NCBI GenBank assembly: GCA_016201435.1
Contig: JACQCT010000007.1
Span: 1 to 64,000, forward strand
Origin: Nitrososphaerota archaeon
GTDB lineage: Archaea > Thermoproteota > Nitrososphaeria > Nitrososphaerales > Nitrosopumilaceae
DNA length: 64,000 nucleotides
Reading direction: 5' to 3'
A program made the position numbers and the translations under genes. The notes beneath the pieces are model-generated. The model was not told the origin of the DNA. It did no database searches and worked only from the letters and a program-made list of their open reading frames with translations. Of the stretch, positions 1-10,620 are shown piece after piece (within the stretch, counting starts at the first letter, position 1; every line of letters starts with the position of its first letter).

Positions 1-1
1 A

Positions 2-304
2 GACTATATTTCAGCAAAACAAGAACTAAAAGAGATCTATGGGATTGGAAACAAAGTTGCAGATTGCATACTCTTATTCTCGCTTGAAAAATTAGAGGCG
101 TTTCCAATAGACAGGTGGACACAAAGAATTCTCCAGAAATATTATTCAAAAAAATTTTCTGGTTTAGTAGAAAAATCCCTCACGGAAAAAAATTATGAAG
201 GTATTCATGAAAAAATTATAGAGTATTTTGGTCCATATGCTGGATACTCGCAACAGTTTCTTTTCAAAATGGAAAGAGATCTAAACAAAAAAAATTGGCT
301 GTGA
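2..304 (+). CDS. OGG1-type 8-oxoguanine DNA glycosylase, C-terminal part (truncated by window edge)
   Basis: Frame 2 open to TGA at 304: ...KELKEIYGIGNKVADCILLFSLEKLEAFPIDRWTQRIL..., HhH-GPD signature with catalytic-type D. Confidence 0.8.
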   Translation, partial: DYISAKQELKEIYGIGNKVADCILLFSLEKLEAFPIDRWTQRILQKYYSKKFSGLVEKSLTEKNYEGIHEKIIEYFGPYAGYSQQFLFKMERDLNKKNWL

Positions 305-340
305 AAAACCCTTAATATGGTATCCCAGTGCCCAATCCTT

Positions 341-415
341 GGGCCCGTAGCTCAGCTTGGACAGAGCACCGGACTTCTAATCCGGTGGTCAAGGGATCGA
401 AGCCCTTCGGGCCCG
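341..415 (+). tRNA. tRNA-Arg (anticodon TCT)
   Basis: GGGCCCG/CGGGCCC acceptor stem, anticodon stem CCGGA-CTTCTAA-TCCGG, T arm AAGGG-ATCGAAG-CCCTT. Confidence 0.93.
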
Positions 416-504
416 TGTCATTTTTAATTTAAAAATGTAATATAATTTTCAAATTAATTCTTTTTCTCACAAGTTATTTATCTTCATTATTTTACGCATA
501 TACT

Positions 505-855
505 ATGAAAGATGTAGAAATAAAGATGGAAAATTTGAACATAAAGCCTCATACTGAGATTAAAGGTAAAATTCAAGTGAATTATTCTGGTCGATATGAT
601 GGGGTAGTTGTGAATACACAGATATTAAATTCAAATCAACTCATAGTTTACAAATCATATAACGGTAAAGTCATTTCTCAAAATCTATCACGACTATTCA
701 TTAACAAAAATGACATGCCGCAAAACATGGTAGAATTTACAGCTATGATAGAATTTGAACCAAATCAAACTCATGATGTAAAGTTTCGTGTATCCATAAT
801 ACAAGAACATAAAGAGATTGAAAGTGACATTGTATTTGCTAAGTTAATGCCCTAA
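505..855 (+). CDS. conserved hypothetical protein, 116 aa
   Basis: ORF track; coherent non-overlapped ORF. Confidence 0.65.
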   Translation: MKDVEIKMENLNIKPHTEIKGKIQVNYSGRYDGVVVNTQILNSNQLIVYKSYNGKVISQNLSRLFINKNDMPQNMVEFTAMIEFEPNQTHDVKFRVSIIQEHKEIESDIVFAKLMP

Positions 856-900
856 AGACACATTGATAATTCAAATTGTTTTATAAAATTAGAATGAGTA

Positions 901-1467
901 TTAAGAAGTCGTAGCACCATGTACAATGTTAACAGTTGCCTTCATCCATGGGTGTGGATCACAATGATATTTTACAATAGCCTCTTGAGTAAATAAGAAC
1001 TGGTAGGTTTCACCAGGTTTTATTATTCCAGGTGAACTAAATTTACCGCTATATTTGTCTACAAAATTGACATCAGTATCAAGTGTTACAGTATGACCAA
1101 TATCTCCAGTATTTTTCCAAATGACTAAATTATTAATTCCAAGTTGAACATCAATCGTTTTTGGTACAAAGTTCTGTTCTTGTTGTTGGTTTTCAGCTCC
1201 AGGTACAATAACTATGTTGGTAGTCTCACCTGGATGCAATACCTTTTCAGGAATTATTGGTTTTGCATTTAATTCTGGAATGAAATATAATTGATAATAC
1301 GAAACTCCAACCGCAGCCCCAATTATCACTGCTATCAATCCTATTCCATAAGCATGACTTGAACTTGGAAGGCTCAACTGATAATAATTTTTTTGTTTGT
1401 CATATAAAGTTATTCGATCGTATAAATTAGAAAATAATTTATGGCTTTTTAAGATCAGATGTTCCAA
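901..1467 (-). CDS. membrane-anchored cupredoxin (plastocyanin-like), 188 aa
   Basis: N-terminal TM; type-1 Cu motif GHTVT...YHCDPHPWM; overlaps the cytochrome b gene. Confidence 0.85.
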   Translation of the reverse strand: MEHLILKSHKLFSNLYDRITLYDKQKNYYQLSLPSSSHAYGIGLIAVIIGAAVGVSYYQLYFIPELNAKPIIPEKVLHPGETTNIVIVPGAENQQQEQNFVPKTIDVQLGINNLVIWKNTGDIGHTVTLDTDVNFVDKYSGKFSSPGIIKPGETYQFLFTQEAIVKYHCDPHPWMKATVNIVHGATTS

Positions 1468-3001
1468 TCGTTGGTTCTTTAATATTTTCTAGATTTGCAG
1501 TTTTTATTTCAGGTGCTGGTGCAGTATTTGCGGTTGTTACCGATGGTGGATTTTCTTTTCCAGGAAGTGTTGCAGCAGAATCTGGTGAAGTACCTATTGG
1601 TTTTGGAATTTCAGTAGCTGCTTGTGGCGGGGGAGTTGGAATCTTCTTTGCTTCACTTAGTCCATGTCTGTAAAGATGGAACATGCCAGCAAATACCATT
1701 AAAATCAATCCTACTAGAAAGAGTGAGAAGTTTTTCATTCCAGATAGTGCTGCATTGTATGCTGCAATGTTAAGATACACTTGGAATGCTAAAAGTGCAA
1801 CAATAAGCCAATTGATCCATTTTCCTGACAAGTTTATTTGAGCTACTTTATGTGGTCCTTTTGACGCTGCAAGCTTTGCTTTTCTTTCAGCTTCTTTGGC
1901 AAGCTTAATCATCATATATGAGAAACCAAATCCAATTGGAACCAACAATAACATTACTGCATAAAAGAATACAGGATCTATGACAAGTCTAGCTACAAGC
2001 GCCTTTGTTGCATCTGGTGTAATATAGAATCCCCAATAGGTGGTCACCATAACCTGAGCTATTCCAGTTATTCCAAATGCAGTAATTATAGGCCTGTCTT
2101 TCCAAGAAAATTTCTTGTACCTATCAATGAATGGAGTTAAAGCGAGAGCTATGATAAACATCGCAGGCCAAGCTACTCCAGTTACAAATTTGTCATACTG
2201 AGTTCTAAGAAATGCGTAAATTCCTGTAAGATACCATTCGGGTACAGTAATACCAGGAGGCACAGTGGGTTCAAATTTGGAACCAAGATCAACTGGAAAG
2301 ACACCACCTGTGATAAATATTGCACCAGAAATTGCCATGACCATTGGAATATCGAAGACCAAAAATCTTGGCATATGAACTGCCATTAACCCAAGCATTA
2401 CTATCGGTAAAACAAAGACATGTTGAGTATAGAATCGTAGGACAAAATCTGCAAATCCTGAACCAAACATAGCATCACGTATAGTTGGCCCTGCAATAGG
2501 TATGGAATTTGTGAGTGATGCCGCTATACTTATTGCTAGCTCAGCTCGTTCGCTGAATATTATATCATAACCTGTAAAGGCTTCAAGGATTGTTACTGTA
2601 CCAAGAATGACCCCAGTAAACCATATGAGTTCGTTTCTTATTTTGTATCTTCCGCTAAAGTATTGATAATACATGTGTAATACTGCTAAGAGAACCATTG
2701 CATTAGATGCATGATAATGAATATTTCTTATCATAAAACCAAACGGAACGGTATTGTTTATTTTTGCAACACTGTCCCACGCTCTATCTAGTATTGGTTC
2801 ATAATAAAACATCAAAAGTGCTCCAGAAATTCCTAAGATTATAAAAGTCACAAATGTGAGCATTCCAAGAAATCCAAATGGACTTACAAATCTTGCTGGA
2901 AATGAAAATTTAGTACCAATAAATACTGTTCTTTCAAATCCATCCCAAATCCAGTAGAAGAAATCTACTAGACCGTTTCTACGTTTTAAGGATGCGACCA
3001 T
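1439..3001 (-). CDS. cytochrome b of bc1-like complex III, 520 aa
   Basis: Multiple TM segments, heme-ligand histidines (HYHASNAM, HVFVLP), Qo-site PEWY (VPEWYLTGIYAFLRT), Pro/Ala-rich C-terminal extension. Confidence 0.92.
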   Translation of the reverse strand: MVASLKRRNGLVDFFYWIWDGFERTVFIGTKFSFPARFVSPFGFLGMLTFVTFIILGISGALLMFYYEPILDRAWDSVAKINNTVPFGFMIRNIHYHASNAMVLLAVLHMYYQYFSGRYKIRNELIWFTGVILGTVTILEAFTGYDIIFSERAELAISIAASLTNSIPIAGPTIRDAMFGSGFADFVLRFYTQHVFVLPIVMLGLMAVHMPRFLVFDIPMVMAISGAIFITGGVFPVDLGSKFEPTVPPGITVPEWYLTGIYAFLRTQYDKFVTGVAWPAMFIIALALTPFIDRYKKFSWKDRPIITAFGITGIAQVMVTTYWGFYITPDATKALVARLVIDPVFFYAVMLLLVPIGFGFSYMMIKLAKEAERKAKLAASKGPHKVAQINLSGKWINWLIVALLAFQVYLNIAAYNAALSGMKNFSLFLVGLILMVFAGMFHLYRHGLSEAKKIPTPPPQAATEIPKPIGTSPDSAATLPGKENPPSVTTANTAPAPEIKTANLENIKEPTIGTSDLKKP

Positions 3002-3590
3002 ATCCTACAATTCCATTAGCGTTTATATCCCATTTAGCTGGTTGAATCCATAAATTTCCATCATTATCTGCCTCAAGGTATAATGTTGCAAGAACATTTG
3101 ACGGCGGAGCTTGGAGTGATGCCGGTCCTGCAAAAGCTTTTCCGGTAAGCGGATTGTACATGCTTCCATGACATGGACATTCTCCTCTTTTTCTTCCTTC
3201 TTGAGGCCAGTATTTCCAAAGACACCATAAATGTAAACATACCATACTATACACACGAAAAGCACTAGCATCTTCTACGTCTCCACCAAGCTCTGATGGG
3301 AGTCTGATAAATTGCCATTTTTTGAATGCTTCTTGATCAAGAACGGAATCTCCGGATAACGGATAAGTAATTACTACCGAGGTATTTTTTGGAAAAGTTC
3401 TAACGTTTGCTTGGGTACCATCAGGAAGTATAACTTTAGCTTTTGCAGGTGCAACATTTGATGGGTTTGGCATGAATTTTCCCCAAGGAACAAAAGGGGT
3501 AAAAGTAAGAGCGGTTCCTGCAGCAGCCAATAACTTTAAAAAATCACGCCTAGACAGAACGTTCCTAGCACTAGAATCCTGCTCAGACAT
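2979..3590 (-). CDS. Rieske iron-sulfur protein with TAT-type signal, 203 aa
   Basis: SRRDFLKLLAAAGTALTF N-terminus; cluster-binding CLHLWC...CPCHGS. Confidence 0.92.
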   Translation of the reverse strand: MSEQDSSARNVLSRRDFLKLLAAAGTALTFTPFVPWGKFMPNPSNVAPAKAKVILPDGTQANVRTFPKNTSVVITYPLSGDSVLDQEAFKKWQFIRLPSELGGDVEDASAFRVYSMVCLHLWCLWKYWPQEGRKRGECPCHGSMYNPLTGKAFAGPASLQAPPSNVLATLYLEADNDGNLWIQPAKWDINANGIVGYGRILKT

Positions 3591-3628
3591 CTAAGCTTCG
3601 TTTTTGAAAAATTGCATATAAACCTTGT

Positions 3629-6600
3629 CTAACTTTGCTTTGAAATTTTCAATTTTTTGAAAGTAATTATAATTATGACAGTTGCTACGGCAATTCCAAT
3701 TATTATTTCTGTTAATGTATAGTAAATTTCATTAGTCGATTCTTTTCTTTCGGGAGAAAATATTTTACTTATGGGATTATTGTCAATGTTTACTACGATT
3801 GTCTGTGATGCTTTGTTTCCTGCCTTGTCTATTGCCAAAACCGTGATGTCATATTTTCCATTTTCTAATGTTTTTGTATCAAATTGTACAGATTTCTTAT
3901 CCAATATTTTTTGATGTGGTAGAATAACTGTTATCCCTCCATGATCTAAAAGATTTTGTTCGTTTATTTGAAGATCTATTGTGACAGCATTTGATATGGT
4001 TGAACCATTTGTTGGAGAATTGAAGATGATTTCAGGTACAGTGTTATCAATAGTAAATACAGATTCCTTTGATATGGTGTGTCCAACCGTATCTGTTACA
4101 ACTAATCGAATAGTATGTGCACTTTCAGTTAGTTGTTGAGGTAAGGTGGATAACATAGTTTCATTAAATTGTTGTGGCCCAATTCCATCAAGATAATATT
4201 TTATGCTGTCAATATCTTCTCCAATTATTTTTGGTTCAATTTTGAATGTACTATTAATAAATTCAGGTATACCAAATTGTATTTTTGGACCATTTTCATC
4301 AGGTAGAATAGTAGAGAATTTTGCAGTTATTGTTGTTGGTTCAGCTATAGATTGTCCGCCAAACAAAGTTGAGTGCATTAAAATTGAATATGTTCCAGTC
4401 TGATTAATTGGGGCATATAACACGGTTGATGTTGCATCCTTGTTTTTTATAGGATAAAATCCTCCGCCTTCACTGAAGGGCTGACTAATACCAAGCCAAT
4501 CACCAGTTGGCCAACCTTGAAATTGTCCTAGTATTCCTGCTGGAACATTTGTTTGTACGATTCTTCCTTGAGGATCTACTACAAATACAGATAGATTTGT
4601 GTCCTTGTTTTCCCACGAAATATTTAATGAAACTGTATTTATTGTTCTGTCTTGAACATCAAAATAATATTGTCTCCAATCACCTGCATTATACCTGTTT
4701 GACATATCAAATGCACCGCCAATGTATCCATTTCCATATAATACATCACCATTTTGTGTGCCTTCAATAACTGTAGGCAAATCTTTTGGTTGAAGTTTCT
4801 TTAAGACTCCAAAAGAAACAGGGACATTAACTTCATGTAAACTGTCTTTGAATGAAAGAAATCCTTGATGAACGCCAGGCATGGAATCTAATGGTACAAC
4901 AAGTATTGCCACTATCTGAGCTGAGCTGTGTGGTGCAATCTGTATATCATTATAGTTTACCCATATATCATTCCAGTTTTGTTTTTTGTAATAACTAGCG
5001 GTGATGGCATAATCCATAGAAGTAGAATTTTTCTTTGTATCCCCTTGCCAATAAGAAAACATTGTTGGGACAGGGTATACACCAACTAGTGGAACATGTT
5101 TGATTTTTGAATTTGGATCTGAAACTTGTAGTTGCTGGACTGTTCCCCACGATCCTCCTCTGTTTACCATGGAAAGCTCTGTGTAATCAGGTTTACCGTC
5201 TTTATTTTTGTCGTTCCAATCATATAGGTAAAGAGATGAAATCTTGATATCGTCTCCATACATCTTAGATGATGCATTCAAAAAATTTGAAAATGGAAAA
5301 TTGAGATCAAGGATCATCAATGATGCATCATTTGGAATAGGTTTTGATTTTTTGAAGAAAGAAAGTAGATCAAAATGCTCTTTTACATTTTCAAGAGGTA
5401 CGTAATTTGGTCTATAGACTCCAGGTTTATTCAGTAGAGGATCTTGTAGATTTACAGTAGTGGTACCATCGTATTGTGATTTCTTGAACAATTCAAGAAT
5501 TTTTGGTGTTATTTTAATTTCAAGTGTTTTATTTGTTGGATTTTCAATAATAAAGGTGGCAGAAGTTCTATCACCAGGAAGTAGTCTACCTCCGAACCAT
5601 GAAGTTTGGGGAAAAGAATTATTGTTTAATTGAAATCTTTCTAATCCCATTGAAGATGAATTCAATGCTTTAATTGGAACGTCTAAGATCTTTTTTATGT
5701 TAGAGTATGACGCATTATTATATACAATAAATGTGTCATCTTTTCCCTTAACAAAATTTACAGCGTTTGTTACATTCACCAATCCAGATCCTTGTGTAAA
5801 TGGATCATTTTTCAGATCAGTTGCGGTCGACATCAAAATATTTTCTATTTTAAATGGATCATATTGTTCGCCCTTCTGTTTTAGACTTTCCATCAATACA
5901 GCTGCCGAACCAGCAACAAGTGGAGCAGCCAAACTTGTTCCACCAAAAAGTGCAAATGGATCAGTTGCATTTTTGTTATATTTTGTAACACTTGTAGGAG
6001 TAAAGCTGTATTCACCAATTCCCATCAAATCAGGTTTTGGATCACCTACTAAGCTAGGGCCTCTGCTCGAAAAACCTGCAATATCACCTGAGAAATAAGT
6101 ACTGTTTCCAAATCTTGGTTGATTCTTAAACGAATTAGAGCCGATGTATACATTATTTGTTACAGCCCCTATTGTTAGAGCATATGGCGCAGCATCAGGT
6201 GTCCCCAAAGTCCCATATCCATGTCCTGCATTTCCTGCACTACTCACAACAAGTATACCGGGATAGTTTTTGTCAAGAGAACCTGGTACTTCAAGTTCAC
6301 TTAACAATAGAGATTGTATGTCAAGTCCTGGTACTGATTGTAAAATTGGAAATGTGGAAATTCCCCAGCTATTTGACAGTATGTCAACTCTAGGTTTTCC
6401 ATCAAAAACCCACGCATTTTTTTCTTGATTAAATCCAGCAGCCCATAGCCAACCATATACTGCATCACCAAACCACAGTGCTTTGATTGGAACAATTTTC
6501 GCTCCAGGTGCTACACCTCTCAGAGAATATTTTGTAGTGTTACCGTAAATATCATACTTTTCAATTCCTTTTGATGTTATGGACGCAGCGGTAGAAGTTC

Positions 6601-7912
6601 CATGACCTTGAAAATCATACATTATACCTAAGTAATTTCCTTTTGTATCAATTGGAGCTAGTAGAGTCCCATTGGTTGCTCCAATTTTTTTATCAATCAT
6701 TGGTGATTTTCCTATCACCCCATAAACATCAAGTACTCGAGCACCAACAGTACCAGCACTATAATCCAATTTTCCATCATTGTTTGAATCATATACAAGA
6801 GATTCTTTTCCATTTCCTAAGGTAATAGTGGTTTCATCTGTAAAATCGTAATCAAATTCTGGAAAACTTTCTAGAGATAGATCAAAACGAGTAAAATCTT
6901 TCCAAGAATCAGACATATCAGGTATTATTGTATCATACAAACCTGCTATTTTGGAATCAACTACAAGCACTGGAACTAGTTGCAAACGTGAAGATTGCCC
7001 CTGTAAAACATTTTCATAAATTACACCAAAGTGGTATATACCACTTTTTGAAATTATGAAATTTTTACTATTCTTTCCAATTTTATAGTCGTTTGATGTA
7101 GTACCAGTAAGAACAGGACCACTACCACCTTTGGGATACATTGAGTTAAAAACTTGAATATTAGTACTATTCCCATTTTTGTTTATGTTCAGAAATACTC
7201 CTTTAGAATTCACATAAACATTGGAGGTAATGTTTTTTGGAATTGTTGTAGTGTAGTTTTTTATTATTCCTTTATCGTTTATGTTTGCAATAAAAGTTGC
7301 ATTTGTTAAAACTAGTCCTTGACCGTCAGCATCAATCATAACTGGGATGTTGTTTTTGTCACGCGAAACAGAATCTCGAATATCAGGGTTTGAAAAATCT
7401 GTTCCCGTGTCTACGATTCCAATTGTTATTCCTTTTCCAGTATAGCCATATTTTTGATAAACATCTTCAGTACCAAGAATCTTTCCTATTCTAGAACCTT
7501 CTTGAACAATCACATTTGTATTAACTTGATTTAAAGAATCAAATTCTAAAGGAAAATCTTCAATTACTGTATATCCTTTTGATTTAAGATTCAAGATATC
7601 ATTTTGAGAAAAAACACCCACCGAAAAAAAACCATTTTTTGAGCTTGTGTCATAGATCAAATTGTGTGCAATTGATCTTACATCAGAGATAGAACCAGAG
7701 CCAAAAACCACATATCTTTTTACAGGATTTTCGTATGTCTGTGGCAAGAATGTAATAATACCAGATTTTTCTGCAAAATCAACAGTCTGATTTTGATGGA
7801 TGAGATCAACATCATAAAAAGCAGAGGCTGGTTTTGCAACTGTAGAAAAGAGTAATATAAAAATTAAAAAAATTGTTAATTCCTGAATGACAAAAAAGCC
7901 TTTCTTTGCCAT
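3629..7912 (-). CDS. S8 family (subtilisin-like) secreted serine protease, 1427 aa, C-terminal TM
   Basis: Catalytic motifs GIVDTGTDFS (D), GHGTSTAASI (H), GGTSLAAPLVAG (S); signal peptide; Ig-like C-terminal repeats; TM before KKLKISKQS. Confidence 0.9.
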   Translation of the reverse strand: MAKKGFFVIQELTIFLIFILLFSTVAKPASAFYDVDLIHQNQTVDFAEKSGIITFLPQTYENPVKRYVVFGSGSISDVRSIAHNLIYDTSSKNGFFSVGVFSQNDILNLKSKGYTVIEDFPLEFDSLNQVNTNVIVQEGSRIGKILGTEDVYQKYGYTGKGITIGIVDTGTDFSNPDIRDSVSRDKNNIPVMIDADGQGLVLTNATFIANINDKGIIKNYTTTIPKNITSNVYVNSKGVFLNINKNGNSTNIQVFNSMYPKGGSGPVLTGTTSNDYKIGKNSKNFIISKSGIYHFGVIYENVLQGQSSRLQLVPVLVVDSKIAGLYDTIIPDMSDSWKDFTRFDLSLESFPEFDYDFTDETTITLGNGKESLVYDSNNDGKLDYSAGTVGARVLDVYGVIGKSPMIDKKIGATNGTLLAPIDTKGNYLGIMYDFQGHGTSTAASITSKGIEKYDIYGNTTKYSLRGVAPGAKIVPIKALWFGDAVYGWLWAAGFNQEKNAWVFDGKPRVDILSNSWGISTFPILQSVPGLDIQSLLLSELEVPGSLDKNYPGILVVSSAGNAGHGYGTLGTPDAAPYALTIGAVTNNVYIGSNSFKNQPRFGNSTYFSGDIAGFSSRGPSLVGDPKPDLMGIGEYSFTPTSVTKYNKNATDPFALFGGTSLAAPLVAGSAAVLMESLKQKGEQYDPFKIENILMSTATDLKNDPFTQGSGLVNVTNAVNFVKGKDDTFIVYNNASYSNIKKILDVPIKALNSSSMGLERFQLNNNSFPQTSWFGGRLLPGDRTSATFIIENPTNKTLEIKITPKILELFKKSQYDGTTTVNLQDPLLNKPGVYRPNYVPLENVKEHFDLLSFFKKSKPIPNDASLMILDLNFPFSNFLNASSKMYGDDIKISSLYLYDWNDKNKDGKPDYTELSMVNRGGSWGTVQQLQVSDPNSKIKHVPLVGVYPVPTMFSYWQGDTKKNSTSMDYAITASYYKKQNWNDIWVNYNDIQIAPHSSAQIVAILVVPLDSMPGVHQGFLSFKDSLHEVNVPVSFGVLKKLQPKDLPTVIEGTQNGDVLYGNGYIGGAFDMSNRYNAGDWRQYYFDVQDRTINTVSLNISWENKDTNLSVFVVDPQGRIVQTNVPAGILGQFQGWPTGDWLGISQPFSEGGGFYPIKNKDATSTVLYAPINQTGTYSILMHSTLFGGQSIAEPTTITAKFSTILPDENGPKIQFGIPEFINSTFKIEPKIIGEDIDSIKYYLDGIGPQQFNETMLSTLPQQLTESAHTIRLVVTDTVGHTISKESVFTIDNTVPEIIFNSPTNGSTISNAVTIDLQINEQNLLDHGGITVILPHQKILDKKSVQFDTKTLENGKYDITVLAIDKAGNKASQTIVVNIDNNPISKIFSPERKESTNEIYYTLTEIIIGIAVATVIIIITFKKLKISKQS

Positions 7913-7917
7913 TATTG

Positions 7918-8922
7918 TTATCTTCGCCTAGCAAGAATTGTTATTTGCAATGCAATAATTATTGCTATCAATGCAACAACAGGAAGGAACAGCGAATTAA
8001 ATTGTCCCGACGCTGCTTCTAGATTGTTAACGGATACTGACATGGAGGTCACGCTTTGGTTTATGTGTTGGTTTGCTTGAGTTACTGATTGTTGACTACT
8101 GTTTAATACTTGACCAAAAGTTCCAATTTCTAATTTTAACTTATCTAGTTCTTGTGATGTAGAATCCAAAACTGAGTTTAGTTTTATTATTTGATTTGAT
8201 ATTCCCTCAATATTCTGTTTGAGTACAACTGTTGCTGCAGAAGCATGAGATATACTTCCTTGATCAAAAGATATCATGTGGAATACATAAGTTCCTTCCT
8301 CAGGTGGTGTATAATCAAAATAATAGATCCCTTGATGAAGTGTTTGGAATGAATTGGCCAAGCTTACTACAGTACCATCAGGTAAATGTACATGTGAAGT
8401 ACCTAGAAGTTTTGAGGGAGAACCTGCAACCAAAAGCCCGTCGCTTGTTACTTGGACAAATACTCTAATGGGTTGATTTACTGCCGCTGTTTGCGGTGCA
8501 AAGACTAGTGTGTATAGAGTTCTTTGTATTGGTACTGATATGGTAGAGGATGATTGAGCAAATTTGACATCGATCTTTTGTGATGCACCTTTTTCTGCAC
8601 TTGCTATTGCTTCTACAGAATATGTACCATATGCAAAATTTGTGGTGGCATTAGGCCATCGTATTAGAATGTGATCAAAGCCACCGTTGTTATCTGCAGT
8701 TATTTGATCAAATTTTGCAATTGTACCATCTGGAGCAAAAAGTCTTATAATTAATGGTTCATTTGGCAATGCCGTTCCATACACCAAAAGAGGTTGACCA
8801 TCTGAATACACCTGTTTGTCAGTAGACATTTGTAATGCAAAGGCTTGTACCATAGATAAATTGGTGACCAATATCAAAAAGAAGAAAAGTATAGTTGCTG
8901 TTTTCAACCTATTCATGATCAT
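7918..8922 (-). CDS. secreted/membrane-anchored hypothetical protein, 334 aa
   Basis: Signal peptide, beta-rich ectodomain, coiled-coil-like region, C-terminal TM; 5 bp upstream of the S8 protease. Confidence 0.7.
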   Translation of the reverse strand: MIMNRLKTATILFFFLILVTNLSMVQAFALQMSTDKQVYSDGQPLLVYGTALPNEPLIIRLFAPDGTIAKFDQITADNNGGFDHILIRWPNATTNFAYGTYSVEAIASAEKGASQKIDVKFAQSSSTISVPIQRTLYTLVFAPQTAAVNQPIRVFVQVTSDGLLVAGSPSKLLGTSHVHLPDGTVVSLANSFQTLHQGIYYFDYTPPEEGTYVFHMISFDQGSISHASAATVVLKQNIEGISNQIIKLNSVLDSTSQELDKLKLEIGTFGQVLNSSQQSVTQANQHINQSVTSMSVSVNNLEAASGQFNSLFLPVVALIAIIIALQITILARRR

Positions 8923-9018
8923 TACATCCCATAGATATTAGTTCTGTTAAATATGAACAATTCATTCATCTAAATTATAATCAATAAAAGATTTGATCTT
9001 TACTGCAAAATCATTCTT

Positions 9019-9639
9019 TTAATCAATGTGATATCTATCAGAGCTCATTGAATTTATAGCAACCATGGAAAAATTGGATTTTTCATTTTTCACTATTGTG
9101 GCAGATGCATTTCTAATAATTAATTCGTATAAAGACTCTGGTTTTAGCTGCAAAACTGTTGAGATCATTGCTTTGATTGGATCCATGTGAGTTACAAGTA
9201 AAATATTTTCGTTGCTATGTTTTTGGGAACAATAGTTAACCATATCAAGAATTCTTTTTTTTACACTAGAGAAGGGTTCAACACCATTTTGTTCTATTAC
9301 AGGATTATCTTGATAAAATTTTAAAAAAATATTACCATGTTTAGCAAACATTTCTTCATATAACATTCCTGAGAAGCTTCCCATTTCAATCTCTGTTAAT
9401 CGTGAATCTATCTCATACTGAAGATTTAGTTTATCAGACACTATTTTTGTTGTATGTGTAGCACGTTCTATTGGACTAGAATAAATTGCAGAAATTTTAA
9501 GCGGTTGTAGAAAGGTCGCTATTTTTTCTGCTTGTTGTAATCCAAGTTCTGTTAATGGAATTCCTTCAGATCGTCCAGCAAGAACTCTTTCGACATTATT
9601 TGTAGCTTGCGCATGGCGTAAAAAAATAATCAAGGACAA
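9019..9639 (-). CDS. histidine phosphatase family protein (phosphoglycerate mutase-like)
   Basis: LRHAQATNN (RHG-like motif), SSPIERATHT, VTHMDP. Confidence 0.85.
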   Translation of the reverse strand: MSLIIFLRHAQATNNVERVLAGRSEGIPLTELGLQQAEKIATFLQPLKISAIYSSPIERATHTTKIVSDKLNLQYEIDSRLTEIEMGSFSGMLYEEMFAKHGNIFLKFYQDNPVIEQNGVEPFSSVKKRILDMVNYCSQKHSNENILLVTHMDPIKAMISTVLQLKPESLYELIIRNASATIVKNEKSNFSMVAINSMSSDRYHID

Positions 9640-9693
9640 TATTACAAACGATATTGAATAGAGATAATAATAACATTACCAGAGCATGATTTT

Positions 9694-10365
9694 ATGAAGA
9701 TTGGAATTATAGGCGGAACAGGAGGAATGGGAAAAGGTTTCGCTATTCGATGGTGCAAAAATCATAATGTTTTAATTGGCTCAAGAGATGCCACAAAAGC
9801 TTCAGAATCAGCTCTTGAATATTCTAAAAATGCTTCTGAACAATATGGAACAATTAAAGGTACTATAACAGGAAAAGACAATCTTTCTGTTACAAAAGAA
9901 AGCGATGTATTAGTTTTATCAATTCCATACGAGAACATTGATTCAATTTGTTCTCAGTTGCTTCCAAATGTGAAAGATGATTGTGTTGTTATATCACCTA
10001 TTGTTCCATTAACAAAGACTGATGCAGGATTTGAATTCATCTCTTTTATAGAAAAAAAACCATCTGCGTTTGAACTTGTACAAAAACATATGAAAAATAA
10101 ATCAAAGCTTGTTGCCGCATTTCATACCATATCAGAAAAAAAACTAATAGATTCAAAACTAATCTTGGATTCTGATATTTTCGTATGTGGTGATGACCAA
10201 AATTCCATAGATGTAGTCAATGAATTGATCAAAGAAATAAGAACTCTAAGACCAATATTACTTGGTCCTGGCTCCCTTTCTTATCTTGCTGAAATAGCAA
10301 CACCGATACTTTTGAATGCGATGATTAAAAACAAATTGAGAAATCCTGGAATAAAGATAATTTAA
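9694..10365 (+). CDS. npdG: NADPH-dependent F420 reductase (NpdG-like)
   Basis: GIIGGTGGMGKGFAIRW...LIGSRD Rossmann; VLSIPYENIDS; 223 aa. Confidence 0.82.
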   Translation: MKIGIIGGTGGMGKGFAIRWCKNHNVLIGSRDATKASESALEYSKNASEQYGTIKGTITGKDNLSVTKESDVLVLSIPYENIDSICSQLLPNVKDDCVVISPIVPLTKTDAGFEFISFIEKKPSAFELVQKHMKNKSKLVAAFHTISEKKLIDSKLILDSDIFVCGDDQNSIDVVNELIKEIRTLRPILLGPGSLSYLAEIATPILLNAMIKNKLRNPGIKII

Positions 10366-10383
10366 GTAAGAAAGATTCAATCA

Positions 10384-10620
10384 ATGTTAGATTTGCATTA
10401 TAGGCGTAACAGAAATTGGTTTACTGCGATGGGAGTTTTATTTCTAGTAATGGCTGGCATTATTCTTATTAGAAATTTGCTTATTTGGGGTCCAGAGTTT
10501 GTTGCTGATTTTTTCACATCCCCAGAGATCACTAATGAAAAAATATCGGTAGGCATGATTGGAGTTGGATGTTTTTTGATCTTTTTGGGTACAAGGAAGG
10601 AAGTAAATGAAAACATATGA
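10384..10620 (+). CDS. small membrane protein, 78 aa
   Basis: ORF with two hydrophobic segments, overlaps start of the next gene. Confidence 0.6.
   Translation: MLDLHYRRNRNWFTAMGVLFLVMAGIILIRNLLIWGPEFVADFFTSPEITNEKISVGMIGVGCFLIFLGTRKEVNENI

Noticed and set aside
3023-3271. 82-aa minus ORF inside the Rieske gene
   Set aside because: Alternate frame of a clear Rieske CDS on the same strand; no coding-like composition
4203-6825. Several plus-strand ORFs of 60-133 aa inside the S8 protease
   Set aside because: Antisense shadow ORFs of a well-supported long CDS
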